DNA of 16,972 nt from an uncultured Collinsella sp. (GTDB taxonomy: Bacteria > Actinomycetota > Coriobacteriia > Coriobacteriales > Coriobacteriaceae): contig CATWID010000038.1 of the NCBI GenBank assembly GCA_958350755.1, positions 1-16,972 on the forward strand, read 5' to 3'. The position numbers were made by a program, and so were the translations under genes. Shown here in pieces: positions 7,830 through 16,759 of this stretch. Below the pieces are notes generated by a model. The model made no database searches. It saw nothing but the letters and a program-made list of their open reading frames with translations, and was not told where the DNA came from. Position 1 is the stretch's first letter; each line of letters begins with the position of its first letter.

Positions 7830-8900
7830 TTAGCACCCATACCACTGACGCTTCCATCCCTCAGCCAAATCGGCCCGCTGCGAAATACCCGCCAGCCTCA
7901 TCTTTTCAGCCAGCTTCCCCGGATTCTTGAGCTCATCAAACGTAAACCGAAGCACCTTATGCCCGAGCATTGTCAGATGAGATTCCCGCTGACGCTCTGC
8001 CACGAATGGGTCAACCGACTCCCGACCCTCGCCGCTCTGCAAGGTGTACTTCCCCTTTCCGTCGAGCTCGCCGATGACACACGTCCCGTCCTCGAGCCGC
8101 CAAAAATAGTCGACGCGAAACACCTGGCTCGGATCGAGCGGGTCGCGAAACTCCACCTGCAGCTCCGGAACCGGGAAGCCGTACGCAATAAAGAATGCTC
8201 GGAACCGAGACTCGCCGCCGTTTTCAGACAGCCCGTCCGCATACGACGCAATCACCTGTGCCCTGCGATACCCTCGCCTGCCCTCGCAATCGGCGCGGAG
8301 GCGCTCGCACAAATCCCCACGTGATACGCCTTTCGCCCGCAGTGCAGAATCGGCAATCGCCAACCCGTAGGAGAACGGCGCACGCAGTAGGCAATCCTCC
8401 ACCGTGCGCCAAAACGACGTCACCCGCACGCCATCAACATGCTCGAGTGCGCCCGCCATCTGCGGACGCAACAACCTGCACCCGCCGCTCAACGTCACCG
8501 AACAACCCGTCTTAACAAGAAAACGCGACCCAAGCAGATCATTCGGCACCTCCAGACCCCACAAAAGCGCCGCGTCATAGCCCCAAAACGCCCAATCGGG
8601 ATGAAACTCTGCAAGCCCTTTGATGGTACGCAGCGTTCGCTCCGCCGGCGTCAGCACACCCCAATCATGTTGAAAGCAGAACAAATACGGCTCGGGTTCC
8701 GCGATATCGTCGGTTCCAACATGACGCCGCAGCCACATGAGCTCGGCATTGTCATGCGTTGCGAGCAGCGCACCTTGCTCGGTCGCCTCCGTGAGTCGCG
8801 CGAGCATCCTATTCCGCGCCAACGTGTTGCGAGTCGTATGCTTGTGCTTGAAAACGGTATTAGACACTTCCATCACCACCACATCGGACAAATGGACCAT
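7830..8900 (-). CDS. AbiEi-like / DUF559-like two-domain protein, possible PD-(D/E)XK fold
   Basis: A 356-residue cytoplasmic protein. The middle part (about 70-175), with EPYLF, WGYDAALLWGLEVP and RLLRP, resembles the core of AbiEi-family antitoxin/regulator proteins. The C-terminal part (about 228-335) resembles DUF559, a Vsr-like member of the PD-(D/E)XK nuclease superfamily: Glu230 in GGESRFR, Asp264 in RVDYFW, then GELDGKGKY (Glu278, Asp280, Lys282) and GHKVLRFTFDEL. These residues could form a metal-dependent nuclease site; activity is inferred only. No AbiEii nucleotidyltransferase toxin lies beside it. The ATG at 8900 has GGAGG 11 nt upstream. A TTG at 8924 is in frame but without a clear ribosome site, and it touches the repeat array. 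Palindromic arrays flank the gene on both sides. The family assignment is from pattern recognition only. Confidence 0.65.
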   Translation of the reverse strand: MVHLSDVVVMEVSNTVFKHKHTTRNTLARNRMLARLTEATEQGALLATHDNAELMWLRRHVGTDDIAEPEPYLFCFQHDWGVLTPAERTLRTIKGLAEFHPDWAFWGYDAALLWGLEVPNDLLGSRFLVKTGCSVTLSGGCRLLRPQMAGALEHVDGVRVTSFWRTVEDCLLRAPFSYGLAIADSALRAKGVSRGDLCERLRADCEGRRGYRRAQVIASYADGLSENGGESRFRAFFIAYGFPVPELQVEFRDPLDPSQVFRVDYFWRLEDGTCVIGELDGKGKYTLQSGEGRESVDPFVAERQRESHLTMLGHKVLRFTFDELKNPGKLAEKMRLAGISQRADLAEGWKRQWYGC

Positions 8901-8926
8901 CGTCACCGTTGCCTCCACCGACAAAC

Positions 8927-8983
8927 GTCTTGATCTGTAACAAGAAGACCGATTTTTGTACTGTAGATGTTACAGATTGAGAC
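8927..8983 (+). repeat. 57-bp palindromic repeat, unit C1
   Basis: The arms GTCTTGATCTGTAACA (8927-8942) and TGTTACAGATTGAGAC (8968-8983) pair over 16 bp with one mismatch or wobble. The loop contains AGACCG and TTTTT. Its edge is 26 nt upstream of the AbiEi/DUF559-like start codon, so that gene's promoter must lie within or beyond the array. Confidence 0.9.
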
Positions 8984-9007
8984 ATTCCCCCCAGCCAGGT
9001 GCCAAAC

Positions 9008-9064
9008 GTCTCGATCTGTACCAGTAAGACGTTCTCCAGGCCCCTAAACGTTACAGATTTAGAC
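9008..9064 (+). repeat. 57-bp palindromic repeat, unit C2
   Basis: The arms GTCTCGATCTGTACCA (9008-9023) and CGTTACAGATTTAGAC (9049-9064) are the most degenerate of the family, with several mismatches. Length and position in the 80-81 bp register are kept. Confidence 0.8.
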
Positions 9065-9087
9065 AAACCAGCGGCGCCCAAGCATTC

Positions 9088-9143
9088 GTCTCGATCTGTA
9101 ACAGATAGACTGGTTTTTGTCCCCAAACGTTACAGATCGAGAC
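9088..9143 (+). repeat. 56-bp palindromic repeat, unit C3
   Basis: The arms GTCTCGATCTGTAACA (9088-9103) and CGTTACAGATCGAGAC (9128-9143) pair over 16 bp with one mismatch at the inner end. The loop is one base shorter than in the other units and contains TAGAC and TTTTT. It ends 42 nt from the stop codon of the 235-residue protein gene. Confidence 0.88.
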
Positions 9144-9185
9144 AGAAGGGCAGAAGGCAAGGCAGGACAACGCCAGGTCCATCCC

Positions 9186-9893
9186 CTACTCCCATTCCTG
9201 TTCGTAGATGTTGAGGGACTTTACGTAACGCCCCTGGGCGCCCATGATGTCGCGGACCAGGCGCAAAAAGAAGCTGATGCACGAGGTGTCAAAGCCATCC
9301 TGCAGATCCTCGGGATGCACCGCACCAGGCCCATCGACCGCCGTGTCACTCAGGCGTGCGATGTCATACAGATAGAGTTGTCCCGCCGTCAGCCAGACAT
9401 CGTCGACGCAGGCGAGGCGTACCGCAATCGCGCCGTCATTCCAATGCTCCTTTTGCACGATATGCGGGTCGTAGACATCAAAGCGATGATCGGTGCGTGT
9501 GTCCTTCAGCGCGACCATGCCGGACGCAGAATCCTTGTCCAAAATGCCAAAGCGAGAGAAGTACTGCGTGTCGCGCACCTGCTTAAGTCGCCCAAGCGAG
9601 GCAGGAGAAATTGACGCTGGCGGCTCATCCACATATAGCTCGAGCAGCGTCTTGCCATGGCGATAGGGGCGCTCGAAGAGTAGCCAATCGGTAAACGCCA
9701 TGTTGTAGGCCATGATTTCGTTTTGAGAAGGTTCCTCGCAATAGCTGAGCCACGGATCGACGATAATCTCGAACTGCTCGCGCGCCGGCTCCAGGAATTG
9801 AAACTTCCGCAGCATCCAAAAATGGGCCATGTCGGCAATATCGTTGCCGACGGCTTCGGACAGCTGCACTCGATCTAAGGCGTGGTCAGTCAT
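9186..9893 (-). CDS. Conserved-looking hypothetical protein, 235 residues
   Basis: I do not recognise a named family. The protein is acidic, rich in aromatic residues, and has no signal peptide or membrane helix, so it should be cytoplasmic. The N-terminal half looks helical (ADMAHFWMLRKFQFLEP, MAYNMAFTDWLLFERPY). The central part reads as a beta-rich module: YFSRFGILDKDSASGMVALK, then a DVYD segment, then GAIAVRLACVDDVW. This pattern recalls small barrel domains in uncharacterised proteins, but I would not name it. The ATG at 9893 has a very strong GAGGAGG ribosome site about 6 nt upstream. It is upstream of the AbiEi/DUF559-like gene on the same strand, separated by array C. The codon use and clean start favour a real gene. 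A functional link to its neighbour is not shown. Confidence 0.8.
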   Translation of the reverse strand: MTDHALDRVQLSEAVGNDIADMAHFWMLRKFQFLEPAREQFEIIVDPWLSYCEEPSQNEIMAYNMAFTDWLLFERPYRHGKTLLELYVDEPPASISPASLGRLKQVRDTQYFSRFGILDKDSASGMVALKDTRTDHRFDVYDPHIVQKEHWNDGAIAVRLACVDDVWLTAGQLYLYDIARLSDTAVDGPGAVHPEDLQDGFDTSCISFFLRLVRDIMGAQGRYVKSLNIYEQEWE

Positions 9894-9898
9894 GGCAT

Positions 9899-9940
9899 CC
9901 TCCTCAAACTGATGAACCTCAATTTGAGCTTACGAGGAGG
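9899..9940 (-). promoter_or_regulatory. Possible ribosome-site-sequestering stem
   Basis: On the minus strand the GAGGAGG ribosome site of the 235-residue protein (9899-9905) is exactly complementary to CCTCCTC lying 28 nt upstream (9934-9940). The stretch between them can form a small CTCAA-A-TTGAG hairpin. Pairing of the two would hide the ribosome site, so translation may be conditionally controlled. This is inference from complementarity only. Confidence 0.4.
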
Positions 9941-10245
9941 GTGGGCAGCCACGACTAGCGCGGGCAAAATAGGCCTCCGGCTGCAAACCAGATGCTGACC
10001 AAACACTTGACGAAAAGCTTGACCGAAAATGCACACCGCAACAAAACAGCAGGTAAACATAGGCAGCCAACTCGCCCTTTTGAGCCAGATGCCCGCAGCC
10101 ACCACAGAAACAACAGGTGGCCACAGCCCAAGAAGTCGGCAAATGAGCACCCACACGTCGACAAACGAGCAAATCGCTCGCAAAGAGTGTCCCCAACGAC
10201 TAGACAAAAATGACCAGTCATTGGGGACGTTCTTAAATGACTACT
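9941..10245. other. Gene-free region between gltD and the 235-residue protein
   Basis: Overlapping short frames on both strands lack ribosome sites and read as low-complexity or improbable protein (Cys/Trp-rich on the minus strand, Lys/His-rich on the plus strand). I see no gene. The region should hold the promoter of the 235-residue protein gene and the 3' end of the gltBD transcript. A decayed gene cannot be excluded. Confidence 0.5.
10189..10228 (-). terminator. Inverted repeat downstream of gltD, possible terminator
   Basis: GTCCCCAACGACT (10189-10201) and AGTCATTGGGGAC (10216-10228) pair over 13 bp with one mismatch, starting 18 nt after the gltD stop codon. On the minus strand a small AATGAC/GTCATT hairpin followed by TTTT also occurs inside it. 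The position fits an end-of-operon structure, but there is no T-run after the large stem. Confidence 0.4.
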
Positions 10246-11727
<1,482 letters not shown>

Positions 11728-11732
11728 GGCAC

Positions 11733-14700
11733 TTACGCCTCCTTCTTGGTCGAAGCAACAGAGCTGGTAGCGGCCACGGGCGCAGCGCCCGCAGCACCGC
11801 CCGCAACATCAAAGCGGGCAACATCAGCAGCGTCGGCGCGACCGGTCACGATGTCAAACGCCAACTCCTCGCCCTGCGCATGCGTCTTGCCCACGGCCTC
11901 GGCAGCAGCGACAATCGCCAGCACGCGCTCATACTCGGTCGGAATGACCTTCACAAAGTGCTTGCCCATCGTCTCAAAGCTGTAGAGCAGCTTAATGCCG
12001 CGCGGGCTCTGCGTCGCATCCACGTGCTCTTGGATGAGCGCACGAATCTGCGCCAGCTCGTCGGCCGTCGGGGCCTTGAGCTCAACGCTCTCGTGGTTCA
12101 CACGGGCATCGAGCGTGCCGTACTGGTCAAAGACATAGGCCACGCCGCCCGTCATACCGGCGGCAAAGTTCTGCCCGACCTCGCCCAGGATGAGCGCCAG
12201 ACCGCCCGTCATGTACTCGCAGCCATGGTTGCCGCAGCCCTCGACCACCACGGTGGCACCGGAGTTACGCACGGCAAAACGCTGGCCGGCAAGACCGTTA
12301 ATGAAGCCGCGGCCGCTTGTGGCACCAAAGAACGCAACGTTGCCCACGATGATGTTCTCGTCGAACTTGTAGGTCGCATGCGGGTTGGGGCGCACCGACA
12401 CCTCGCCGCCCGAAAGGCCCTTGCCAAAGTAGTCGTTGGCGTCGCCGCACACGTTGAGCGTAATGCCGCGCGGCAGGAAGGCGCCAAAGCTCTGACCGGC
12501 CGAACCATCGCAATCGATGGTGATGGAGCCGGCGGGCAGGCCCTCGGGATGCGCCTTGGTCACCGCGTTGCCCAAGATGGTACCCACGCAGCGGTTGACG
12601 TTGGCGATATCGGCGCGGAAGCGAATCGGACGCAGGTGCGCACGGGCATCGGCCGTATAGGGCACAAACAACGTGGAGTCGAGCGTCTTGTCGAGCTCGC
12701 TGTCCGCGGCCATCTGAGGCAGGAAGTGACGACCGTCAGCACCCGGGATATGGGCACCGAACTCGCAGGTCGCGCTCGCCAGCACGGGCGACAGATCGAG
12801 CAGGTTTGCCTTGCGGTTGCCCGGGACCTCGATCTGGCGCAAGCACTCGGGATGGCCGACCATCTCGTCGACGGTGCGGAAGCCCAGGCTCGCCATGACC
12901 TCGCGCAGCTGCTCGGCAACAAAGAGCATAAAGTGCTCGACGTGCTCGGGCTTACCGCGGAAGCCGTGACGCAGGCGGCAGTTTTGCGTCGCGATGCCGG
13001 CCGGGCAGGTATCCTGCTGGCAGTCGCGCTGCATGAGGCAACCCATGGAGATGAGCGGCATGGTCGCAAAGCCAAACTCCTCGGCGCCCAGCAAGCAGGC
13101 GACGGCGACGTCGGTGCCGTCCATGAGCTTGCCGTCAGCCTCGAGCACCACGCGGGAGCGCAGGCCGTTTTGCAGCAGCGTCTGCTGAGCCTCGGCAAGG
13201 CCGAGCTCCAGCGGCAGGCCGGCGTGCCAAATCGAATCGCGCGCCGCGGCACCCGAGCCGCCGTTATGGCCGCTGATCAAGATCTTGTCGGCAGCACCCT
13301 TGGCCACGCCGGTAGCAATGGTGCCGACGCCGGCCTCGCTGACCAGCTTGACCGACACGCGCGCACCGGGGTTGGCGTTCTTAAGGTCAAAGATGAGCTC
13401 CGCCAGGTCCTCGATGGAGTAGATGTCGTGATGCGGCGGAGGCGAAATCAGGCCGATGCCGGGCGTGGACTGACGGACCTCGGCGATCCAGGGGTAGACC
13501 TTCTTGCCGGGGAGGTGTCCGCCCTCGCCGGGCTTGGCGCCCTGGGCCATCTTGATCTGAATCTCGAAGGCGCTGCACAGGTAGCGGCTCGTCACGCCAA
13601 AGCGCGCACTTGCCACCTGCTTGATGGCGGAGTTCTTGGAGTCGCCGTTGGCCAGCGGGGTCTCGCGACGCGGGTCCTCGCCGCCCTCGCCCGAGTTGGA
13701 GCGTCCATGCAGGCGGTTCATGGCGATGGCCATGCACTCATGCGCCTCTTTGCTGATGGAGCCATACGACATGGCGCCGGTGTTAAAGCGGCGGACGATG
13801 TTGAGCGCGGGCTCCACCTCGTCGAGCGAAACCGGCGTGCGGCCGCTGGCATTAAAGTCGAGCAAGTCGCGCAGGCGCACGGCACGGCCGGTGCGGTGCA
13901 GGCGGGCGCTGTACTCCTTAAAGGTGTCGTAGCTGCCCTCACGGCAGGCGGTCTGCAGCAGGTAGACAGTCTGCGGATCGATGAGGTGATCCTCGCCGCC
14001 GAGCGGGCGCCACTTGGTCAGGCCCAGTGTGAGCAGCTGATCGGGAGCCGGGCTCTTAAGGATGGCGAGCGCGGCGTCATAGCGCTCATTCTGCTCGCGC
14101 TCGACGTCCTCGACACCCATACCGCCCACACGGCTCACCGTGCCGGCGAAGTACGCGTTGACGAACTCCGGCGTAAAGCCCACGGCCTCGAAGATCTGTG
14201 CCGAATGGTAGCTCTGCACCGTGGAGATGCCCATCTTGGACATGATGGAGACGATGCCGGCGGTCGCAGCCTTGTTGTAGTTGGCGATGCCCTGCTCGGC
14301 CGTCACGTCCAGGTCGCCGCGTGCCGCCAGATCGCGGATGCACGCATGTGCGTTGTACGGATAGATGCCGCTCGCGGAGTAGCCCACCAGTGCCGCAAAG
14401 TCGTGCGGGGACGCAGCGTCGCCGCACTCCACCACGATGTCGGCAAAGGTACGCACGCCGGCGCGGATCAGGTGGTTGTGCACGCAGCCCACAGCGAGCA
14501 GCGACGGCACGGGCACCTCGCCCGCAGCGGCACGATCGCTCAACACCACGATGTTCACGCCGTCGCGGACCGCAGCCTCAACGTCCTCTGCAAGCTGCTT
14601 GAGCGCAGCCTGCAGCGCGCCCTCGCCGGCATTGCGGCGGTAGACGGCACGGAAACGGCGGGTCTTAAAGCCCACGCGGTCGATGGCGCAGATACGCTCG

Positions 14701-16433
14701 AACTCCTCCTCGCTCAGCAGCGGGCGCTCCAGGCGCACCAGCTGGCAGGCCGTACGGGAGTCCTCGAGCAGGTTGCCGTGATTGCCCAGGTAGAGCGTGG
14801 TCGAGGTGACCATGTGCTCGCGAAGGGCGTCGATGGGCGGGTTTGTGACCTGAGCGAACAGTTGATAGAAGTAGTCGAAGAACGAACGCGTCTTCTTGGA
14901 CAGGCAGGCCAGCGGTGCATCGATGCCCATCGAGGCGAGCGGGGCCTTGCCCTGCTGGGCCATGGGACGCACGACCTCGTCAACATCATCCCAGTGATAC
15001 CCGAGCTTGGCCATACGCACGGCGGCGGGCACCTCGGCGTCCTCGGCGGGCGTTGCCGCAGCTGGCTTGTCGAGCGCGTCGACGGTCAGCGTCTCCTCGG
15101 CAATCCAATCACGGTAGGGCTTTTCTTTGGCGTAACGGGCGCGCAGCTCGTCGTTGTAGATGACGCGGCCGCGGGCAAAGTCGACCTCGAGCATCTGGCC
15201 CGGTCCCAGGCAGCCGCTCGTCAGGATGTTCTCGGGGCGCACCTCGATGGTGCCCACTTCGCTTGCCAGCATAAAGCGGCCATCGCGCGTCACGTAGTAG
15301 CGGGCGGGGCGCAAGCCGTTGCGGTCGAGGGCGGCGCCCAGCGTGCGACCGTCGGTAAAGGCGATGGCCGCCGGGCCGTCCCAGGGCTCCATGAGCATGG
15401 ACTGGTAGGCGTCGTAGGCGCGGCGCTCCTCGCTCAGACTGTCGTTGTGGTCCCACGGCTCAGGTAGCAGCATGGACGCAGCGCGCGTAAGCGGGCGACC
15501 GTTCATAACCAAAAACTCGAGCACGTTGTCCAAAATCGCCGAGTCGGAACCCTCGCGGTTGATGATGGGCATCACGCGCTCAAGATCGTGCTGCAGCACG
15601 GGGCTGTACAGGTTGGGCTCGCGGGCGCGAATCCAGTTGACGTTGCCCTTGAGGGTGTTGATCTCGCCGTTGTGGATGATAAAACGGTTGGGGTGCGCAC
15701 GCTCCCAGCTGGGCGTGGTGTTGGTGGAGTAGCGCGAGTGGACGAGCGCAACGGCCGTCTTGACAGCGGCGTCGTTGAGATCGATGAAGAAGCGGCGCAT
15801 CTGCGTGGCGACGAGCATGCCCTTGTACACGATAGTGCGCGAGCTCATGGAGCAGACGTAGAAGATCTTGTCGCGCAGGGCAAACTCGGCGTCGGCCTTC
15901 TTCTCGATAGTGCGACGGCACACGTACAGGCGGCGCTCGAAGGCGTCACCCGCCGGCGTATCGTCGGGGCGGCCCAGAAAGGCTTGCAGAATGGTGGGCA
16001 TGCAGGCGCGTGCCGTCTCGCCCAGGTCGTGCGGGTCGACGGGCACCTCGCGCCAAAAGAGCAGCGGCACGCCGGCCTCGGCGCAGCCCTCCTCAAACAC
16101 GCGACGGGCATCCTCTACGCCCTTGTCGTCCTGCGGAAAGAACAGCATGGCCACGCCATAGTCGCCCTCTGCCGGCAGAATCTGGCCGCACTTTTGAGCC
16201 TCTTTGCGAAAAAAGTGATGCGGAACCTGGAACAGGATACCGGCACCGTCGCCGGTGTTCTTCTCGAGTCCCGTGCCGCCGCGGTGCTCCAAGTTGACCA
16301 GAATGGACAGCGCGTCGTCCAGAATCTGGTGATGGCGCTCACCGTTGATATCGGCAAGTGCGCCGATGCCACATGCATCGTGGTCGAATTCGGGGCGATA
16401 AAGGCCCTGCTGTTGAGCGGAATCTGCCTGCAT
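11733..16433 (-). CDS. gltB: Glutamate synthase large subunit
   Basis: This alpha subunit of GOGAT makes two glutamates from glutamine and 2-oxoglutarate, the second step of the GS-GOGAT ammonia assimilation route. At 1566 residues it is slightly longer than many GltB proteins because of an Ala-rich C-terminal tail. The class II amidotransferase domain starts at Cys21 (DHDACGIG), so a 20-residue propeptide must be removed to expose the catalytic cysteine. The central domain follows, then the FMN-binding synthase domain (KPGEGGHLPGKKV, SPPPHHDIYSIEDL). The 3Fe-4S ligands are Cys1132, Cys1138 and Cys1143 (CLMQRDCQQDTCPAG). The C-terminal beta-helix has repeated Gly motifs (GDANDYFGKGLSGG, GATSGRGFINGLAG, GNHGCEYMTGG). 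The ATG at 16433 has GGGGAGG about 7 nt upstream. It is first in the operon with gltD. Confidence 0.98.
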   Translation of the reverse strand: MQADSAQQQGLYRPEFDHDACGIGALADINGERHHQILDDALSILVNLEHRGGTGLEKNTGDGAGILFQVPHHFFRKEAQKCGQILPAEGDYGVAMLFFPQDDKGVEDARRVFEEGCAEAGVPLLFWREVPVDPHDLGETARACMPTILQAFLGRPDDTPAGDAFERRLYVCRRTIEKKADAEFALRDKIFYVCSMSSRTIVYKGMLVATQMRRFFIDLNDAAVKTAVALVHSRYSTNTTPSWERAHPNRFIIHNGEINTLKGNVNWIRAREPNLYSPVLQHDLERVMPIINREGSDSAILDNVLEFLVMNGRPLTRAASMLLPEPWDHNDSLSEERRAYDAYQSMLMEPWDGPAAIAFTDGRTLGAALDRNGLRPARYYVTRDGRFMLASEVGTIEVRPENILTSGCLGPGQMLEVDFARGRVIYNDELRARYAKEKPYRDWIAEETLTVDALDKPAAATPAEDAEVPAAVRMAKLGYHWDDVDEVVRPMAQQGKAPLASMGIDAPLACLSKKTRSFFDYFYQLFAQVTNPPIDALREHMVTSTTLYLGNHGNLLEDSRTACQLVRLERPLLSEEEFERICAIDRVGFKTRRFRAVYRRNAGEGALQAALKQLAEDVEAAVRDGVNIVVLSDRAAAGEVPVPSLLAVGCVHNHLIRAGVRTFADIVVECGDAASPHDFAALVGYSASGIYPYNAHACIRDLAARGDLDVTAEQGIANYNKAATAGIVSIMSKMGISTVQSYHSAQIFEAVGFTPEFVNAYFAGTVSRVGGMGVEDVEREQNERYDAALAILKSPAPDQLLTLGLTKWRPLGGEDHLIDPQTVYLLQTACREGSYDTFKEYSARLHRTGRAVRLRDLLDFNASGRTPVSLDEVEPALNIVRRFNTGAMSYGSISKEAHECMAIAMNRLHGRSNSGEGGEDPRRETPLANGDSKNSAIKQVASARFGVTSRYLCSAFEIQIKMAQGAKPGEGGHLPGKKVYPWIAEVRQSTPGIGLISPPPHHDIYSIEDLAELIFDLKNANPGARVSVKLVSEAGVGTIATGVAKGAADKILISGHNGGSGAAARDSIWHAGLPLELGLAEAQQTLLQNGLRSRVVLEADGKLMDGTDVAVACLLGAEEFGFATMPLISMGCLMQRDCQQDTCPAGIATQNCRLRHGFRGKPEHVEHFMLFVAEQLREVMASLGFRTVDEMVGHPECLRQIEVPGNRKANLLDLSPVLASATCEFGAHIPGADGRHFLPQMAADSELDKTLDSTLFVPYTADARAHLRPIRFRADIANVNRCVGTILGNAVTKAHPEGLPAGSITIDCDGSAGQSFGAFLPRGITLNVCGDANDYFGKGLSGGEVSVRPNPHATYKFDENIIVGNVAFFGATSGRGFINGLAGQRFAVRNSGATVVVEGCGNHGCEYMTGGLALILGEVGQNFAAGMTGGVAYVFDQYGTLDARVNHESVELKAPTADELAQIRALIQEHVDATQSPRGIKLLYSFETMGKHFVKVIPTEYERVLAIVAAAEAVGKTHAQGEELAFDIVTGRADAADVARFDVAGGAAGAAPVAATSSVASTKKEA

Positions 16434-16474
16434 CGCGATCCTCCCCTAGAAATATGACAGTCAGTTGAATAGGC

Positions 16475-16480
16475 ATACTA
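16475..16480 (-). promoter_or_regulatory. -10-like hexamer for gltBD
   Basis: Read on the minus strand this is TAGTAT, 41 nt before the gltB ATG. The sequence at the expected -35 distance is not a good match. Support is weak. Confidence 0.3.
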
Positions 16481-16567
16481 GGAGCATCGCCGGTCCGCTG
16501 TGTTTCCCACCCGTTTCGAAACAATCGCGTAACGCACGCGGGACATCTACGTCTTGCCATCAAACGC

Positions 16568-16620
16568 GTACATCAGCCTCCAAACATGTCAAAAAACGAC
16601 ATCTTTGGAGGCTGACGTAC
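16568..16620. repeat. 53-bp near-perfect hairpin between gltB and the Nramp gene
   Basis: GTAC, TCAGCCTCCAAA and ATGTC (16568-16590) pair with GACAT, TTTGGAGGCTGA and GTAC (16598-16620), giving 21 pairs interrupted by two single A-C mismatches, around a 7-nt A-rich loop. The genes on either side point away from it, so it is not a terminator. It may be a palindromic repeat element or a regulatory structure in one of the two leader regions. Confidence 0.8.
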
Positions 16621-16700
16621 ACCTTTTGGAGCAGAACAGCATGTCCCCAATGCACCAACCAATCCCCGCTGGACCAATATTTTGTTAGTCTTGGTTAACT

Positions 16701-16713
16701 TTTTAGCCTAAAA
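16701..16713. promoter_or_regulatory. Putative DtxR/MntR-family operator
   Basis: TTTTAGCCTAAAA is a perfect 13-bp palindrome about 46 nt before the Nramp start codon. It lies between a -35-like TTGGTT (16691-16696) and a -10-like GGGTAT (16715-16720). TTAG/CTAA half-sites are typical of metal-responsive DtxR-family repressors, and Mn transporters are classic MntR targets. The regulator itself is not in the window. Confidence 0.5.
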
Positions 16714-16759
16714 CGGGTATCCTTTGCGGCGTCAAGCAAACGGCACGCAGGAGCGCACC

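Noticed and set aside
7571..9143. CRISPR array
   Set aside because: The units are regularly spaced, but they are 57-bp palindromes with variable loops, the 23-24 nt spacers resemble each other, arrays have only two or three units, and no cas gene is present.
9955..10221. An 88-codon minus-strand frame between gltD and the 235-residue protein gene
   Set aside because: It is Cys/Leu/Trp-rich, overlaps two other frames of similar length, and has no ribosome site or recognisable domain.
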